Both the position numbers and the translations under genes were made by a program. The notes below the pieces were generated by a model. It had not been told where the DNA came from. It made no database searches and saw only the letters and a list, made by a program, of their open reading frames with translations. Source: DATFQE01 sp963733845 (lineage in GTDB: Bacteria > Actinomycetota > Thermoleophilia > Gaiellales > Gaiellaceae). Taken from it: a DNA stretch of 64,000 nt. Below are positions 1-7,196 of this stretch, piece by piece (position 1 is the first letter of the stretch; each line of letters opens with the position of its first letter). The stretch lies in the NCBI GenBank assembly GCA_963733845.1, contig CAVTEM010000007.1, positions 1,178,001 to 1,242,000 of the forward strand. Reading direction: 5' to 3'.

Positions 1-257
1 TTGATGTTCTCGAGCTCGTCCTCGAGGAAGTGCTGAGCGAGCTTGCGGCGGTTGGCGCCGAAGCTGTTCGTCTCGATCAGGTCGGCGCCCGCGTTGATGA
101 AGCTGACGTGGAGCGACACGACCGCCTCGGGCGCTCGCAGGTTGGCCTCCTCGGGGCACCGAAGCCGGGGGACGGCCGAGGAGATCAGCGCACCCATCCC
201 GCCGTCGCCGACGACGATCGGCCCGTTCTGGAGCCGCTCGAGAAACCGGGAAGGCAT
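1..257 (-). CDS. Homocysteine S-methyltransferase, N-terminal part (runs off window)
   Basis: Reading the minus strand from an ATG whose complement is at 255-257 gives 85 codons that run off the left edge. The protein starts MPSRFLERLQNGPIVVGDGG and continues with MGALISS and later GADLIETNSFGANRRKL. These are the first strands of the homocysteine-binding (betaine/cobalamin-type S-methyltransferase) TIM barrel. The family moves a methyl group onto homocysteine to make methionine. In actinobacteria this N-terminus often belongs to a protein fused to a methylenetetrahydrofolate reductase domain, but the rest lies outside the window, so fusion or MetH identity cannot be decided. The zinc cysteines are also outside. 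A long hairpin-rich leader precedes it. Confidence 0.85.
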   Translation of the reverse strand, partial: MPSRFLERLQNGPIVVGDGGMGALISSAVPRLRCPEEANLRAPEAVVSLHVSFINAGADLIETNSFGANRRKLAQHFLEDELENI

Positions 258-697
258 CCCGGGACTCTAGAGGGCTGTGGCCGGCGCACTGGCGGGGTCA
301 CGTCTTGCAATCACGCATGCCGACGCCGTCGAGTGGCAATGCAAGACCTGACTCCAGGCGGACAACGCCCGCGGAACGCCCAAGCGGGGCCGCCGCCTGG
401 CCCCGCTTGAGTTCCTCTGAAGAGAACCGCAGTGAAGTTGTGTTCGAGGCTCCGCCGCATCGTGGCCTCGCCCCGGGAACCGCCCCCGCCGCATCGGGGC
501 GTCTCCCTTGTTCTGGAGTCGAACCGCGCCGCATCGGGTTCTTCTCCTTTCGAGTCGGCCCCCGCCGCACCGGGGCCGTGCTCTGTATGCCAACTATCGC
601 CGCGGTGGCATCGCTTGATCCATCACCCTTTTCGGGTTGACGGAGTTGCTTCACTAATCAGTTGACTCGCGGCGCTAATAAGCTGATTTGCAGGCAG
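258..697 (-). promoter_or_regulatory. Hairpin-rich leader upstream of the homocysteine methyltransferase gene
   Basis: This 440-bp gap between the SDR stop and the methyltransferase start holds no convincing gene. Read on the minus strand (sense for the methyltransferase) it contains four hairpins with almost the same loop, GATGCGGCG or GGTGCGGCG: arms at 557-562/572-577, 521-525/537-541, 481-486/496-501 and 446-450/465-469. A fifth, perfect 11-bp hairpin lies at 381-391/399-409. Nearer the gene there is an 8-bp inverted repeat (302-309/340-347). The stems differ in sequence but stay paired, which suggests selection on RNA structure. I do not see cobalamin-, SAM-I- or SAH-riboswitch signatures. 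Confidence 0.55.
381..409 (-). other. Perfect 11-bp hairpin in the leader
   Basis: CAAGCGGGGCC at 381-391 pairs exactly with GGCCCCGCTTG at 399-409 around a 7-nt loop. No T-run follows on either strand. It could be an attenuator or terminator stem of the leader or a binding site; the sequence does not decide. Confidence 0.5.
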
Positions 698-1462
698 TTA
701 TGCGTCTCGGTCGGGGTGGAGCACCCGGCCTTCCATGCCTCCGGCGACCGTGATCACCTGGCCCGTGACATGGCCGGAGAGCACGTCTGAGGCGAGGACG
801 ACGACCTGGGCCGCGACGTCCTCGGGGCGAGCCACCTTGCGCAGCGGCATCGTCCGGGTGACGCGGGCGACGAGGTCGGGGTCGTCGAGCTCCGCTCGCG
901 TCATGGGCGATGCGGTCCACCCGGGGCACACAGCGTTCACGCGCGCGCGAGGGGCCACGCGCACGACCTCGTTCTTCAGGCTCAGCAGCAGCCCGCCGAC
1001 GATCGCGGACTTGGCGGCTGCGTAGTCGGCGTGGCCCGCCTCGCCGAACAGTGCCGCGGTCGACCCGACGAGCACGAGGCTGCCGTGGCCGGACTCCGTC
1101 ACACCGCGGAGGAAGCCGCGCGCGGTGAGGAACGTCGCGGTCAGGTTGGCGCGAAGGGTCTCGTCCCAGCGCTCGAGCGGCAGCTCCCAGACGGGCACGT
1201 CCTCACGGGGCCACACCCCGGCGACCGCGGCGCAGACGTCGAGCGGGCCCGCCTCGGCGAAGAGGCGGTCGACCTCGTCCTCGCGCGTGAGGTCGGCCTG
1301 GACGATCTGCGAGCCGCCCACCGCCTCCGCTCGGTCGCCGCCGCGGTGGTAGTGGACGACGACCTCGGCGCCCTCGGCCATGAAGGCCCGTGCGCACGCG
1401 GACCCGATCCCGCCCGAGCCTCCCGTGACCAGGACGCGCTTGCCTTCGAGGCCCGTCTCCAC
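698..1462 (-). CDS. SDR family oxidoreductase
   Basis: 254-residue classical short-chain dehydrogenase/reductase. The N-terminal Rossmann motif TGGSGGIG is at residues 13-20, the catalytic serine at about S134 (LVGST), and the YAAAK active-site Tyr/Lys at Y147 and K151. The region AAVAG (about 78-82) stands where most family members have NNAG. The length and the C-terminal glycine-rich end (VAGGM) fit 3-oxoacyl-ACP reductase-like NAD(P)H-dependent enzymes, but the substrate cannot be told. The GTG start has a TAGGGT -10-like box exactly 6 nt upstream, so the mRNA may be leaderless. It is divergent from the M55 aminopeptidase gene with only 57 bp between the starts. Confidence 0.85.
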   Translation of the reverse strand: METGLEGKRVLVTGGSGGIGSACARAFMAEGAEVVVHYHRGGDRAEAVGGSQIVQADLTREDEVDRLFAEAGPLDVCAAVAGVWPREDVPVWELPLERWDETLRANLTATFLTARGFLRGVTESGHGSLVLVGSTAALFGEAGHADYAAAKSAIVGGLLLSLKNEVVRVAPRARVNAVCPGWTASPMTRAELDDPDLVARVTRTMPLRKVARPEDVAAQVVVLASDVLSGHVTGQVITVAGGMEGRVLHPDRDA

Positions 1463-1468
1463 CGGCCA

Positions 1469-1474
1469 ACCCTA
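1469..1474 (-). promoter_or_regulatory. -10-like box TAGGGT, 6 nt before GTG
   Basis: On the minus strand TAGGGT is followed by six bases and then the GTG of the SDR gene, which predicts transcription starting at the start codon. Confidence 0.45.
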
Positions 1475-1507
1475 CGGACGCCCGCGGTGCCAGGCGGCGC
1501 GATCGGG

Positions 1508-1513
1508 TAGAAA
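1508..1513 (+). promoter_or_regulatory. -10-like box TAGAAA, 6 nt before GTG
   Basis: TAGAAA, then six C, then the GTG at 1520. Same geometry as the divergent SDR gene; predicts a leaderless mRNA. No Shine-Dalgarno is visible. Confidence 0.4.
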
Positions 1514-1519
1514 CCCCCC

Positions 1520-2332
1520 GTGCGCGTTCTGATCATCAGCGACATGGAGGGCGTCTCCGGGATCGTCCGGTGGGAGCAGGTCTCGGGCGGCGAGGCGATG
1601 TACGAGGAGGGCCGCAAGCTCTACACGGGCGAGATCAATGCGGCGGTCCGCGGCGCGAAGGCTGCAGGCGCCGACGAGATCCTCGTCATGGACCACCACG
1701 GTGCCGGCAAGGGCTGGAGCTTCAACTCGCTGATCCCCGAGGAGCTCGACCCGGCCTGCGAGTACGTCGTCCAGTCCGAGTGGACCGAGTACACCGACTT
1801 CCTCGAGGAGGGCTGCGACGCGTGCCTGCTCGTCGCCATGCACGCCCGCGCGGGCACCACCGACGGCGTCCTGAACCACACGGTGTCCGGCCAGGCCTGG
1901 GCGAGCCTCTCGTTCAACGGCACGGTCGTCGGCGAGACCGGCATCAACGCGGCCCTCTGCGGGCAGTGGGACTGCCCGGTCGTGCTCGTGACCGGGGACG
2001 ACGCGACGTGCCGAGAGGCCAAGGAGCTGCTCGGCCCGGCCCTGACCACCGTCGCGGTCAAGAAGGGCCTCGGCCGCTTCAGCGCCCGCAACATCCCGCC
2101 CGTCCGGGCGCGCGAGCTGATCGAGGAAGGCGCGCGCACGGCGCTCTCCGGCGACCTGAAGGCCGTGGCGCCGTACGACCCCGGCCGCCCGTGCGAGATC
2201 AGGGTCGAGATCACCACCACGGATCGCATGGATGAGTTCCGCACCAAGGCCGGCGTCGAGATCGAGGAGCCGCTGACGGTCGTCTCACGGGCGGACGACT
2301 GGTGGACCGCCTGGTCGCGGCTGTATTTCTAG
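1520..2332 (+). CDS. dppA: M55 family D-aminopeptidase (DppA-like)
   Basis: 270 residues, the usual M55 size. The zinc ligands known for Bacillus DppA are present in place: D8 and E10 in SDMEGVSG, H60 in MDHHG, H108 in MHARAG and E139 in VGETG; H120 matches the catalytic histidine. The family hydrolyses D-amino-acid peptides (for example D-Ala-D-Ala) in the cytoplasm as decameric rings, supplying D-alanine for carbon/nitrogen use or wall recycling. No dpp peptide transporter is next to it, so its role here is inferred from family only. GTG start chosen by the upstream -10-like box and by homology (MRVLIISD). Confidence 0.9.
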   Translation: MRVLIISDMEGVSGIVRWEQVSGGEAMYEEGRKLYTGEINAAVRGAKAAGADEILVMDHHGAGKGWSFNSLIPEELDPACEYVVQSEWTEYTDFLEEGCDACLLVAMHARAGTTDGVLNHTVSGQAWASLSFNGTVVGETGINAALCGQWDCPVVLVTGDDATCREAKELLGPALTTVAVKKGLGRFSARNIPPVRARELIEEGARTALSGDLKAVAPYDPGRPCEIRVEITTTDRMDEFRTKAGVEIEEPLTVVSRADDWWTAWSRLYF

Positions 2333-2345
2333 TACCGTTCGGCAC

Positions 2346-2552
2346 ATGGGATTGCGCGAGCTGTACAGAAAGCTGGCCAAGATCGGCTCGCTCGGGCGCG
2401 GCGACCATTCGCTCGAGGGCGACCGGCCGGTCGAGAACATCGACGCGATGGGCGCCGCCTACTCTCGGGACCTCGACTTCGACGGCTCCCCGGGCGGCGG
2501 GATCCCGCCGAACTACGTCAAGTCCTACGACGAGGGCCGACCCCGCAAGTAG
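2346..2552 (+). CDS. Small hypothetical protein
   Basis: 68 residues, starting 13 bp after the aminopeptidase stop. Polar, with a basic N-terminus (LRELYRKLAKIG), a central NIDAMGAAYSRDLDFDG and a C-terminal GGIPPNYVKSYDEGRPRK. No signal peptide or membrane segment. A TACCGT box lies 7 nt before the ATG. I do not recognise a characterised family; the well-formed proline/glycine tail and the codon use like its neighbours support a real gene. Confidence 0.6.
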   Translation: MGLRELYRKLAKIGSLGRGDHSLEGDRPVENIDAMGAAYSRDLDFDGSPGGGIPPNYVKSYDEGRPRK

Positions 2553-2668
2553 TTCAGCTACTCTGTGGGCACGGATGGCATTCCCGCCGTCCCGTGAGAT
2601 TGAGCTTCTCGTTCTCCTCCGTGGGCCCGAGCAGTTGATCTCGAGCCCAAAACCAAGGAGTAGAGAAC
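2553..2668 (+). promoter_or_regulatory. Helicase 5' leader with hairpin and strong Shine-Dalgarno
   Basis: The 116-nt gap contains a stem of TGGGCCCGAG (2622-2631) against CTCGAGCCCA (2640-2649) with one mismatch, followed closely by AAGGAG and the TTG start at 2669. A structured leader before a DEAD-box helicase gene is reminiscent of cold-shock or autoregulated helicase mRNAs; that role is inference. Confidence 0.4.
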
Positions 2669-3843
2669 TTGACCGTTGAGTCTTTCCACGCGCTCGGCGT
2701 GAGCGCGGAGGTCGCACAGGCGCTCGCCGCCCGCGACATCGTCACGCCCTTTCCCATCCAGTCCCTCGTCGTCCCGGAGGCGCTTCGCGGCAGCGACGTT
2801 CTCGCGAAGTCGCCGACCGGCTCCGGCAAGACGCTCGCCTTCGGCGTTCCGATCGTCGATCGGATCTCAGCCGACTCGGCCCGCCCGGCCGCCCTCATCC
2901 TCGTTCCGACGCGCGAGCTCGCGCTGCAGGTGACCGAGGCGGTCGCGTCGATCGCGACCTCGAAGGGTCTCCGCGTCGAGGCCGCCTACGGCGGTACCCC
3001 GGTCCGGAAGCAGGCGAACCAGATCAAGGGTGCCCACATCCTCGTGGCCACCCCGGGACGCCTGTTCGACTTCATGGAGCGGCGCCTGGTCGAGCTGGGC
3101 GGAGTCTCGGTCCTCGTCCTCGACGAGGCCGACCGGATGCTCGACATGGGCTTCAAGCCCCAGGTCGACCGCATCGTCAAGCGCGTGCCGAGCGAGCGCC
3201 AGACCATGCTCTTCTCCGCCACACTCGACGGCGAGGTCGGCGAGCTCGCTCGGGCGTACACGCGCGCACCCCGCCAGCTTCGAGGCCCAGCCGCCGGAGG
3301 GCGAGCGCGCCGGCGTGACCGACCACCGCTTCGTGGCCGTCACCCAGGACGGCAAGGTCGACGCGCTGATCAAGGAGCTCGAGGGCGAGCGCGGTCTCGC
3401 GCTGGTGTTCGTGCGGACGAAGCGCGGAGCCGATCGCCTGGTCGGAGAAGCTCTCTCGTCGCGACGTGCACGCCGTCGCGCTGCACGGCGACATGAACCA
3501 GCGCGCGCGTGAACGCGCCCTCGGTCGTTTCCACGCCGGCAAGGTGAAGACGCTGGTCGCGACCGACGTGGCCGCCCGCGGGCTCGACCTGGCCGAGATC
3601 ACGCACGTGGTCAACTTCGATCCGCCCGAGGACGACAAGGGTTACGTCCACCGGGTCGGGCGCACGGGCCGCGCGGGCCGCGACGGCAGCGGTGTGACGC
3701 TCGTCACGCCGGACCAGCAGGCGGACGTGAGCCGCGTTGCGGTCCGGCTCGGCCACCGCGAGCAGTTCGAGCGCGAGGGCATGAGCGTCGCGAGGCCGAA
3801 GCTCCTCTACACGAGCCGCCGCGGGCGCAACTCCCGCTGGTAG
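2669..3843 (+). CDS. DEAD-box RNA helicase (two +1 frameshifts)
   Basis: ATP-dependent RNA helicase that remodels RNA duplexes, as in ribosome assembly or RNA decay. The first frame carries the Q motif region (FPIQ), motif I GSGKT, PTRELALQ, VATPGR, the DEAD box and the SAT motif. The reading frame then moves by one base at the CCCC run 3269-3272 and again at 3444-3445; joining the three frames restores motifs IV-VI (VFVRTKRGAD, ATDVAARGLD, HRVGRTGRAG). Both shifts are explained by one extra base each. Without them the protein would be about 390 residues and normal for the family. The TTG start follows a strong AAGGAG. Sequencing error is more likely than a true pseudogene because the rest is intact. 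Confidence 0.85.
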
Positions 3844-3886
3844 GCGCGGGCTTCTAACCCCGGCGCACGGGTGCGATGATGCTGGT

Positions 3887-4453
3887 GTGAGCGAGCTGAC
3901 CGATGCGGAGCTCGTTGCTCGTTGTCGTGAGGGCGACGACGATTGCTGGCGCGCGTTGGTCGAGCGCTACTCGCGCTATGTCTACGCCATCTCGGTGCAG
4001 GCCTTCCGCCTGCCCGAGCCGGACGCCGACGACGTGTTCCAGGAGGTCTTCGCCCGGGCGTACGAGCACCTGGACAAGCTCCGTGACGACGCTGCCGTAC
4101 GGCCGTGGCTGGCGCAGCTGACACGAAGGCTCTGCATCGACACCCTGCGCAGCGGCTCGCGCGAGCAGCTCGCGGGCGAGGATGTCGAGCCGGAGGATGT
4201 GGACGACACGATCGCTCAGCTCGACGAGGCGCTCTCCGTGCACGAGGCGATGCGGACGCTCCCCGAGCACTGCGCGGAGATCCTCGACCGCTTCTTCAGC
4301 CGCGACGAGAGCTACCGCACGATCGGCGAGGCGCTCGAGCTGCCGTCGGGCACGGTGGCGAGCCGGATTTCCCGCTGCCTGACCCGCTTGAGGGGCGAAC
4401 TCGAGGGCGAGGGAAGAAATGCGGCCGCTGCACAGTCTGGTGGTTGGCGATGA
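3887..4453 (+). CDS. ECF-type RNA polymerase sigma factor
   Basis: 188 residues. Region sigma-2 occupies about residues 10-80 (RYVYAISVQAFRLPEPDADDVFQE with the DADDVFQEVF core), and sigma-4 about 115-175 (LPEHCAEILDRFF, then the helix-turn-helix SYRTIGEALELPSGTVASRISRCL). It directs RNA polymerase to a dedicated promoter set. GTG start with GATGAT 6 nt upstream. The stop overlaps the ATG of the next small gene (ATGA), so the two are translationally coupled; the partner may be its regulator although it lacks a recognisable zinc anti-sigma motif or membrane segment. Confidence 0.88.
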   Translation: MSELTDAELVARCREGDDDCWRALVERYSRYVYAISVQAFRLPEPDADDVFQEVFARAYEHLDKLRDDAAVRPWLAQLTRRLCIDTLRSGSREQLAGEDVEPEDVDDTIAQLDEALSVHEAMRTLPEHCAEILDRFFSRDESYRTIGEALELPSGTVASRISRCLTRLRGELEGEGRNAAAAQSGGWR

Positions 4454-4707
4454 GCGGATACGACGAAGAACACATCGCGGACCTCCTTCGGCGGCTGCCG
4501 CCGGCGCCGGAGGGCTGGGTGCGGGCCGCCCAGGAACTCCCCTTTGCCCGACGCGGCCTCGACGACATCGTCGAGCGGGCGCGCGCCGACGACCGCTTTC
4601 GCCGGGCGCTCATCGCCGACCTCGAGTCGGCGCTCGCGGCCGAGGGATACGAGCCCGACCCGAAGGTGGTCGAGGCCCTCCGTCGCCGCCTTCCGGGCGA
4701 CGAGTAG
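4450..4707 (+). CDS. Small protein coupled to the ECF sigma factor
   Basis: 85 residues starting at the ATG inside ATGA of the sigma gene. Sequence begins MSGYDEEHIADLLRRLPPAP and ends LRRRLPGDE; mostly helical and charged, with no cysteines, no HxxxCxxC anti-sigma zinc motif and no membrane segment. The coupling to the sigma gene suggests an anti-sigma or accessory role, but this is only context. The N-terminal LLRRLPPAPEGWVRAAQELP segment could be an interaction helix. Confidence 0.65.
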   Translation: MSGYDEEHIADLLRRLPPAPEGWVRAAQELPFARRGLDDIVERARADDRFRRALIADLESALAAEGYEPDPKVVEALRRRLPGDE

Positions 4708-4727
4708 CGCGAGGCGCGTCTAGCGGG

Positions 4728-4733
4728 GACAAT
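4728..4733 (+). promoter_or_regulatory. -10-like box GACAAT, 6 nt before GTG
   Basis: GACAAT, six bases, then GTG at 4740. This favours the GTG over the ATG at 4758 as the start of the cyclodeaminase-like gene. Confidence 0.4.
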
Positions 4734-4739
4734 CCCCGC

Positions 4740-5333
4740 GTGGAGAACCCGGAAGACATGCTTTCCGCACCCCTCGGCGACGTGCTCGGACACATAGCCT
4801 CGGAGGTGCCCTCACCGGCGGGCGGGTCCGCCGCCGCGATCGCGGTGGCGCTCGGCGCCGGGCTCACGGCCATGTGCGCCCGCAACTCGCGCGAGGGCTG
4901 GCCGGACGCCCGGGGCGCGACGGCCCAGGCGGAGCTCCTGCGCGCGCGCATCGAGCCACTCGCCCAGGCGGACGCAGAGGCTTACGAGAGCGCGCTCGCC
5001 GCCTTCGAGCTTCCGGAGCTGCTCGAGCCCGAGGTGCGGGACGCGACACTCGGCGTCGCGCTCGAGCGCGCGGCCGCGGTCCCGCTCGCGATCGCGGAGG
5101 TGGGAGCAGACGTCACCAGCCTGGCCGCCGACCTGGTCGAGCACGGCAACCCGGCTGTCCGCGGCGACGCCGTGGCCGGGGCCCTGCTCGCCGAGGCAGG
5201 CACACGCGCGGCCGTCCACCTCGTCCGCATCAACCTCGGCACGATCCCCGAGGACACCCGCGTGACGCGTGCCGACACGATCGCCGAGTCCGCCGCGCGG
5301 TCGGTGCAGCGGGCGCTCGGCGACCATGAGTAG
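4740..5333 (+). CDS. Cyclodeaminase/cyclohydrolase family protein (FTCD_C-like)
   Basis: 197 residues, all alpha. The motif EVPSPAGGSAAAIAVALGAGLTA near residues 22-45 is the glycine-rich signature of the formimidoyltetrahydrofolate cyclodeaminase / methenyl-THF cyclohydrolase fold (FTCD C-terminal domain, FchA, serine-cycle enzyme). These act on one-carbon tetrahydrofolate derivatives. Stand-alone copies are common in bacteria that degrade purines, histidine or glycine, but no partner formiminotransferase is nearby. Start GTG 4740 is favoured by the -10-like box; ATG 4758 is the alternative. Its end overlaps the next gene's start by 8 bp. Confidence 0.75.
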   Translation: MENPEDMLSAPLGDVLGHIASEVPSPAGGSAAAIAVALGAGLTAMCARNSREGWPDARGATAQAELLRARIEPLAQADAEAYESALAAFELPELLEPEVRDATLGVALERAAAVPLAIAEVGADVTSLAADLVEHGNPAVRGDAVAGALLAEAGTRAAVHLVRINLGTIPEDTRVTRADTIAESAARSVQRALGDHE

Positions 5334-6147
5334 CCGGCCGCTGCCGGCCTGGAGCCTGCCCGCCGGGCGGGCCGACGAGCTGCAGCTGCCGGTCGAGTGG
5401 CCGGCGCAGCTCACTCGCGACTGGGCGTGGGGCGATTCCAGGGGCGAGGGCATCCGGGTCTGCATCCTCGACAGCGGCATCGAGAGCGGCCATCCGCTCG
5501 TGGGCGCAGTGGACGAGGCTGTAGCGGTGACCGTCGGCGAGGGCGACGAGGTCGAGGTCAGCGTGGACGAGGAGGGCGATCTGTGCGGCCACGGGACGGC
5601 GTGCGCCGGGATCGTGCGCTCGATCGCTCCGGAGGCGGCCATCTCGAGCGTGCGGGTCCTCGGCGCCGGCTTCACGGGCAGCGGGCATGCCCTGCTCGGC
5701 GGGCTGCGCTGGGCCGTCGAGCAGGGCTTCGACGTGATCAACATGAGCCTCTCGACGACGAAGCGACAGTTCGCCGGGATCCTCCACGAGCTCGCCGACA
5801 CGGCCTACTTCCGCAAGACCGTCCTGGTCGCGTCGGCGCACAACATGCCGGTCGAGAGCTACCCGTGGCGGTTCTCGTCCGTGATCTCGGTCGGCAGCCA
5901 CGAGGAGCCGGACCCGCTCGCGTACTACTACAACCCCAATCCGCCGGTCGAGTTCTTCGGGCGTGGCGTGGACGTCGAGGTCGCCTGGCTCGGCGGCGGC
6001 ACGATCCGGTGCACCGGCAACAGCTTCGCGACCCCGCACCTGAGCGCGATCTGCGCGCTCGTGCTGGCGAAGCACCGCGAGCTGACCCCATTCCAGCTCA
6101 AGAGCGTGCTCTATCTGACGGCCGGCAACGTGGGAGGAGGACGATGA
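5326..6147 (+). CDS. S8 family (subtilisin-like) serine peptidase
   Basis: 273 residues with the full subtilisin triad: D49 in CILDSG, H89 in GHGTACAG and S233 in GNSFATPH; N173 in SAHN is the oxyanion residue. There is no signal peptide, no prodomain and no transmembrane segment, so an intracellular or non-classically exported enzyme is likely. Start ATG 5326 is inside the end of the cyclodeaminase gene, and its stop overlaps the GAF gene by ATGA, so the three genes form a unit. Substrate unknown. The C-terminal domain is short, ending shortly after the serine helix. Confidence 0.85.
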   Translation: MSSRPLPAWSLPAGRADELQLPVEWPAQLTRDWAWGDSRGEGIRVCILDSGIESGHPLVGAVDEAVAVTVGEGDEVEVSVDEEGDLCGHGTACAGIVRSIAPEAAISSVRVLGAGFTGSGHALLGGLRWAVEQGFDVINMSLSTTKRQFAGILHELADTAYFRKTVLVASAHNMPVESYPWRFSSVISVGSHEEPDPLAYYYNPNPPVEFFGRGVDVEVAWLGGGTIRCTGNSFATPHLSAICALVLAKHRELTPFQLKSVLYLTAGNVGGGR

Positions 6148-6770
6148 GCGACGATCTCAGAGCCGCGGTGGCGGCTGGCGTGCTGGGAGCCGAGCAGCAG
6201 CACCGGGAGCTGCTGCAGTCCGTGGTCGAGGTCGCGCGGGGGATCTTCGCCGCCCGGGCCTCGTCGGTCTTCCTGCTCGACGAGGAGGCCGACGAGCTGG
6301 TGTTCGAGGCGGTCGCCGGCGAAGGGGCCGAGTCGCTGATCGGGCAGAGGATCCCGGCCAGCACAGGCGTCGCCGGCTGGGTGCTCGTCACCCGCCAGCC
6401 GCTCGTGCTCGAGGACGTCGGCAAGGACCCGCGCTTCGCCCGGGACGTGGCCGAGAGCACCGGCTACGTGCCTCAGGGGCTGATGTGCGTGCCGCTCCTA
6501 CACGAGGAGCGAGCGCTCGGCGTCCTCAACGTGCTCGATCGCGCGAGCCAGTTCACGCTCGAGGAGATGGAGCTGCTCGGCCTGTTCGCGAACCAGGCGG
6601 CGATCGCGCTCGATCTGCTTCAGCGCGCGCGGCGGGCGCAGGCCGTGCTGGCCGGTGAGGGCGACCCGGCGGAGGCGCTCGCGCGCGTGGCCGCCTTGCT
6701 CGAGGGTGAGGACGGCGCGGCCGGGCGGGAGCTGCTCGGCGCGCTCGAACGCGTGCTCAAACGCGCCTAG
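6144..6770 (+). CDS. GAF domain protein
   Basis: 208 residues. An N-terminal helix (QQHRELLQSVVEVARGIF) leads into a GAF domain at about residues 25-165 (SSVFLLDEEADELVFEAVAG, ASTGVAGWVL, DVGKDPRFARDVAESTGY, MCVPL, GVLNV), followed by a helical tail rich in alanine and leucine. GAF domains bind small molecules or cyclic nucleotides and act in signalling. No kinase, HTH or GGDEF domain is attached. The strong SD GGAGGAGG and the overlap with the peptidase stop suggest joint expression; a sensor role for the peptidase unit is inference. Confidence 0.8.
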   Translation: MSDDLRAAVAAGVLGAEQQHRELLQSVVEVARGIFAARASSVFLLDEEADELVFEAVAGEGAESLIGQRIPASTGVAGWVLVTRQPLVLEDVGKDPRFARDVAESTGYVPQGLMCVPLLHEERALGVLNVLDRASQFTLEEMELLGLFANQAAIALDLLQRARRAQAVLAGEGDPAEALARVAALLEGEDGAAGRELLGALERVLKRA

Positions 6771-6779
6771 AACGTGAGA

Positions 6780-6801
6780 GAGGCCGGGTCGCCCCGGCCT
6801 C
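6780..6801. terminator. Bidirectional hairpin terminator
   Basis: GAGGCCGGG at 6780-6788 pairs perfectly with CCCGGCCTC at 6793-6801 around a 4-nt loop, placed between the convergent GAF gene and the repeat protein gene. No long T-run follows, as is usual in such GC-rich genomes. Confidence 0.6.
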
Positions 6802-6824
6802 CCGAAGATCGATCCGAGCCGGTG

Positions 6825-7076
6825 CTACGTCTGCATCTTTCCGGGGCTGAGCTTCGGACTCAGGACGTGGGCCTCGACGTCGTCCTCGTCCGTGGCGGCG
6901 AACTTGTCCTTCTCCTCGGTCTCGCCCATGCGCTGGTTCAGCTTGTGCGCCTCGACGTCGTCGGGCTCGCCCATGCGCCCGAACTTGTCCTCGGGCTCGC
7001 CCATGCGCTGGTTCAGCTTGTGGGCCTCGACGTCATCGGGCTCTTCGGAGCTCCGCTTCTCGCGCTCTTCGGACAT
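6825..7076 (-). CDS. Small acidic protein with three DDVEAH repeats
   Basis: 83 residues; the ATG at 7076 has GGAGG 5 nt upstream, which fixes the start and rejects the longer open frame. The protein has three copies of DDVEAH at residues 14-19, 39-44 and 65-70; the first two are extended to DDVEAHKLNQRMGE and also nearly identical in DNA, so they arose by a recent ~75-bp duplication. Highly charged, no cysteine, no membrane segment, probably disordered. I do not recognise a characterised family. The repeat layout recalls multi-core peptide precursors or repeated docking motifs, but no modification enzyme is adjacent. Confidence 0.7.
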   Translation of the reverse strand: MSEEREKRSSEEPDDVEAHKLNQRMGEPEDKFGRMGEPDDVEAHKLNQRMGETEEKDKFAATDEDDVEAHVLSPKLSPGKMQT

Positions 7077-7196
7077 GAATCCTCCCTGTTTCGATGCCGC
7101 GCATCCTGCGCCTCTACATCGCACTAGACGGGCGATGCACGCGAAATCTTCCCTCGATGGCTTCAAAAACACAAGGAAGGCTGCGATGCTCAGAGC

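Noticed and set aside
446..577. CRISPR array
   Set aside because: Repeat units are short, differ in the stems, and the spacers are not uniform; hairpin structure with compensation explains them better.
258..697. Cobalamin, SAM or SAH riboswitch
   Set aside because: None of the conserved boxes of these classes could be found by eye; a covariance scan would be decisive.
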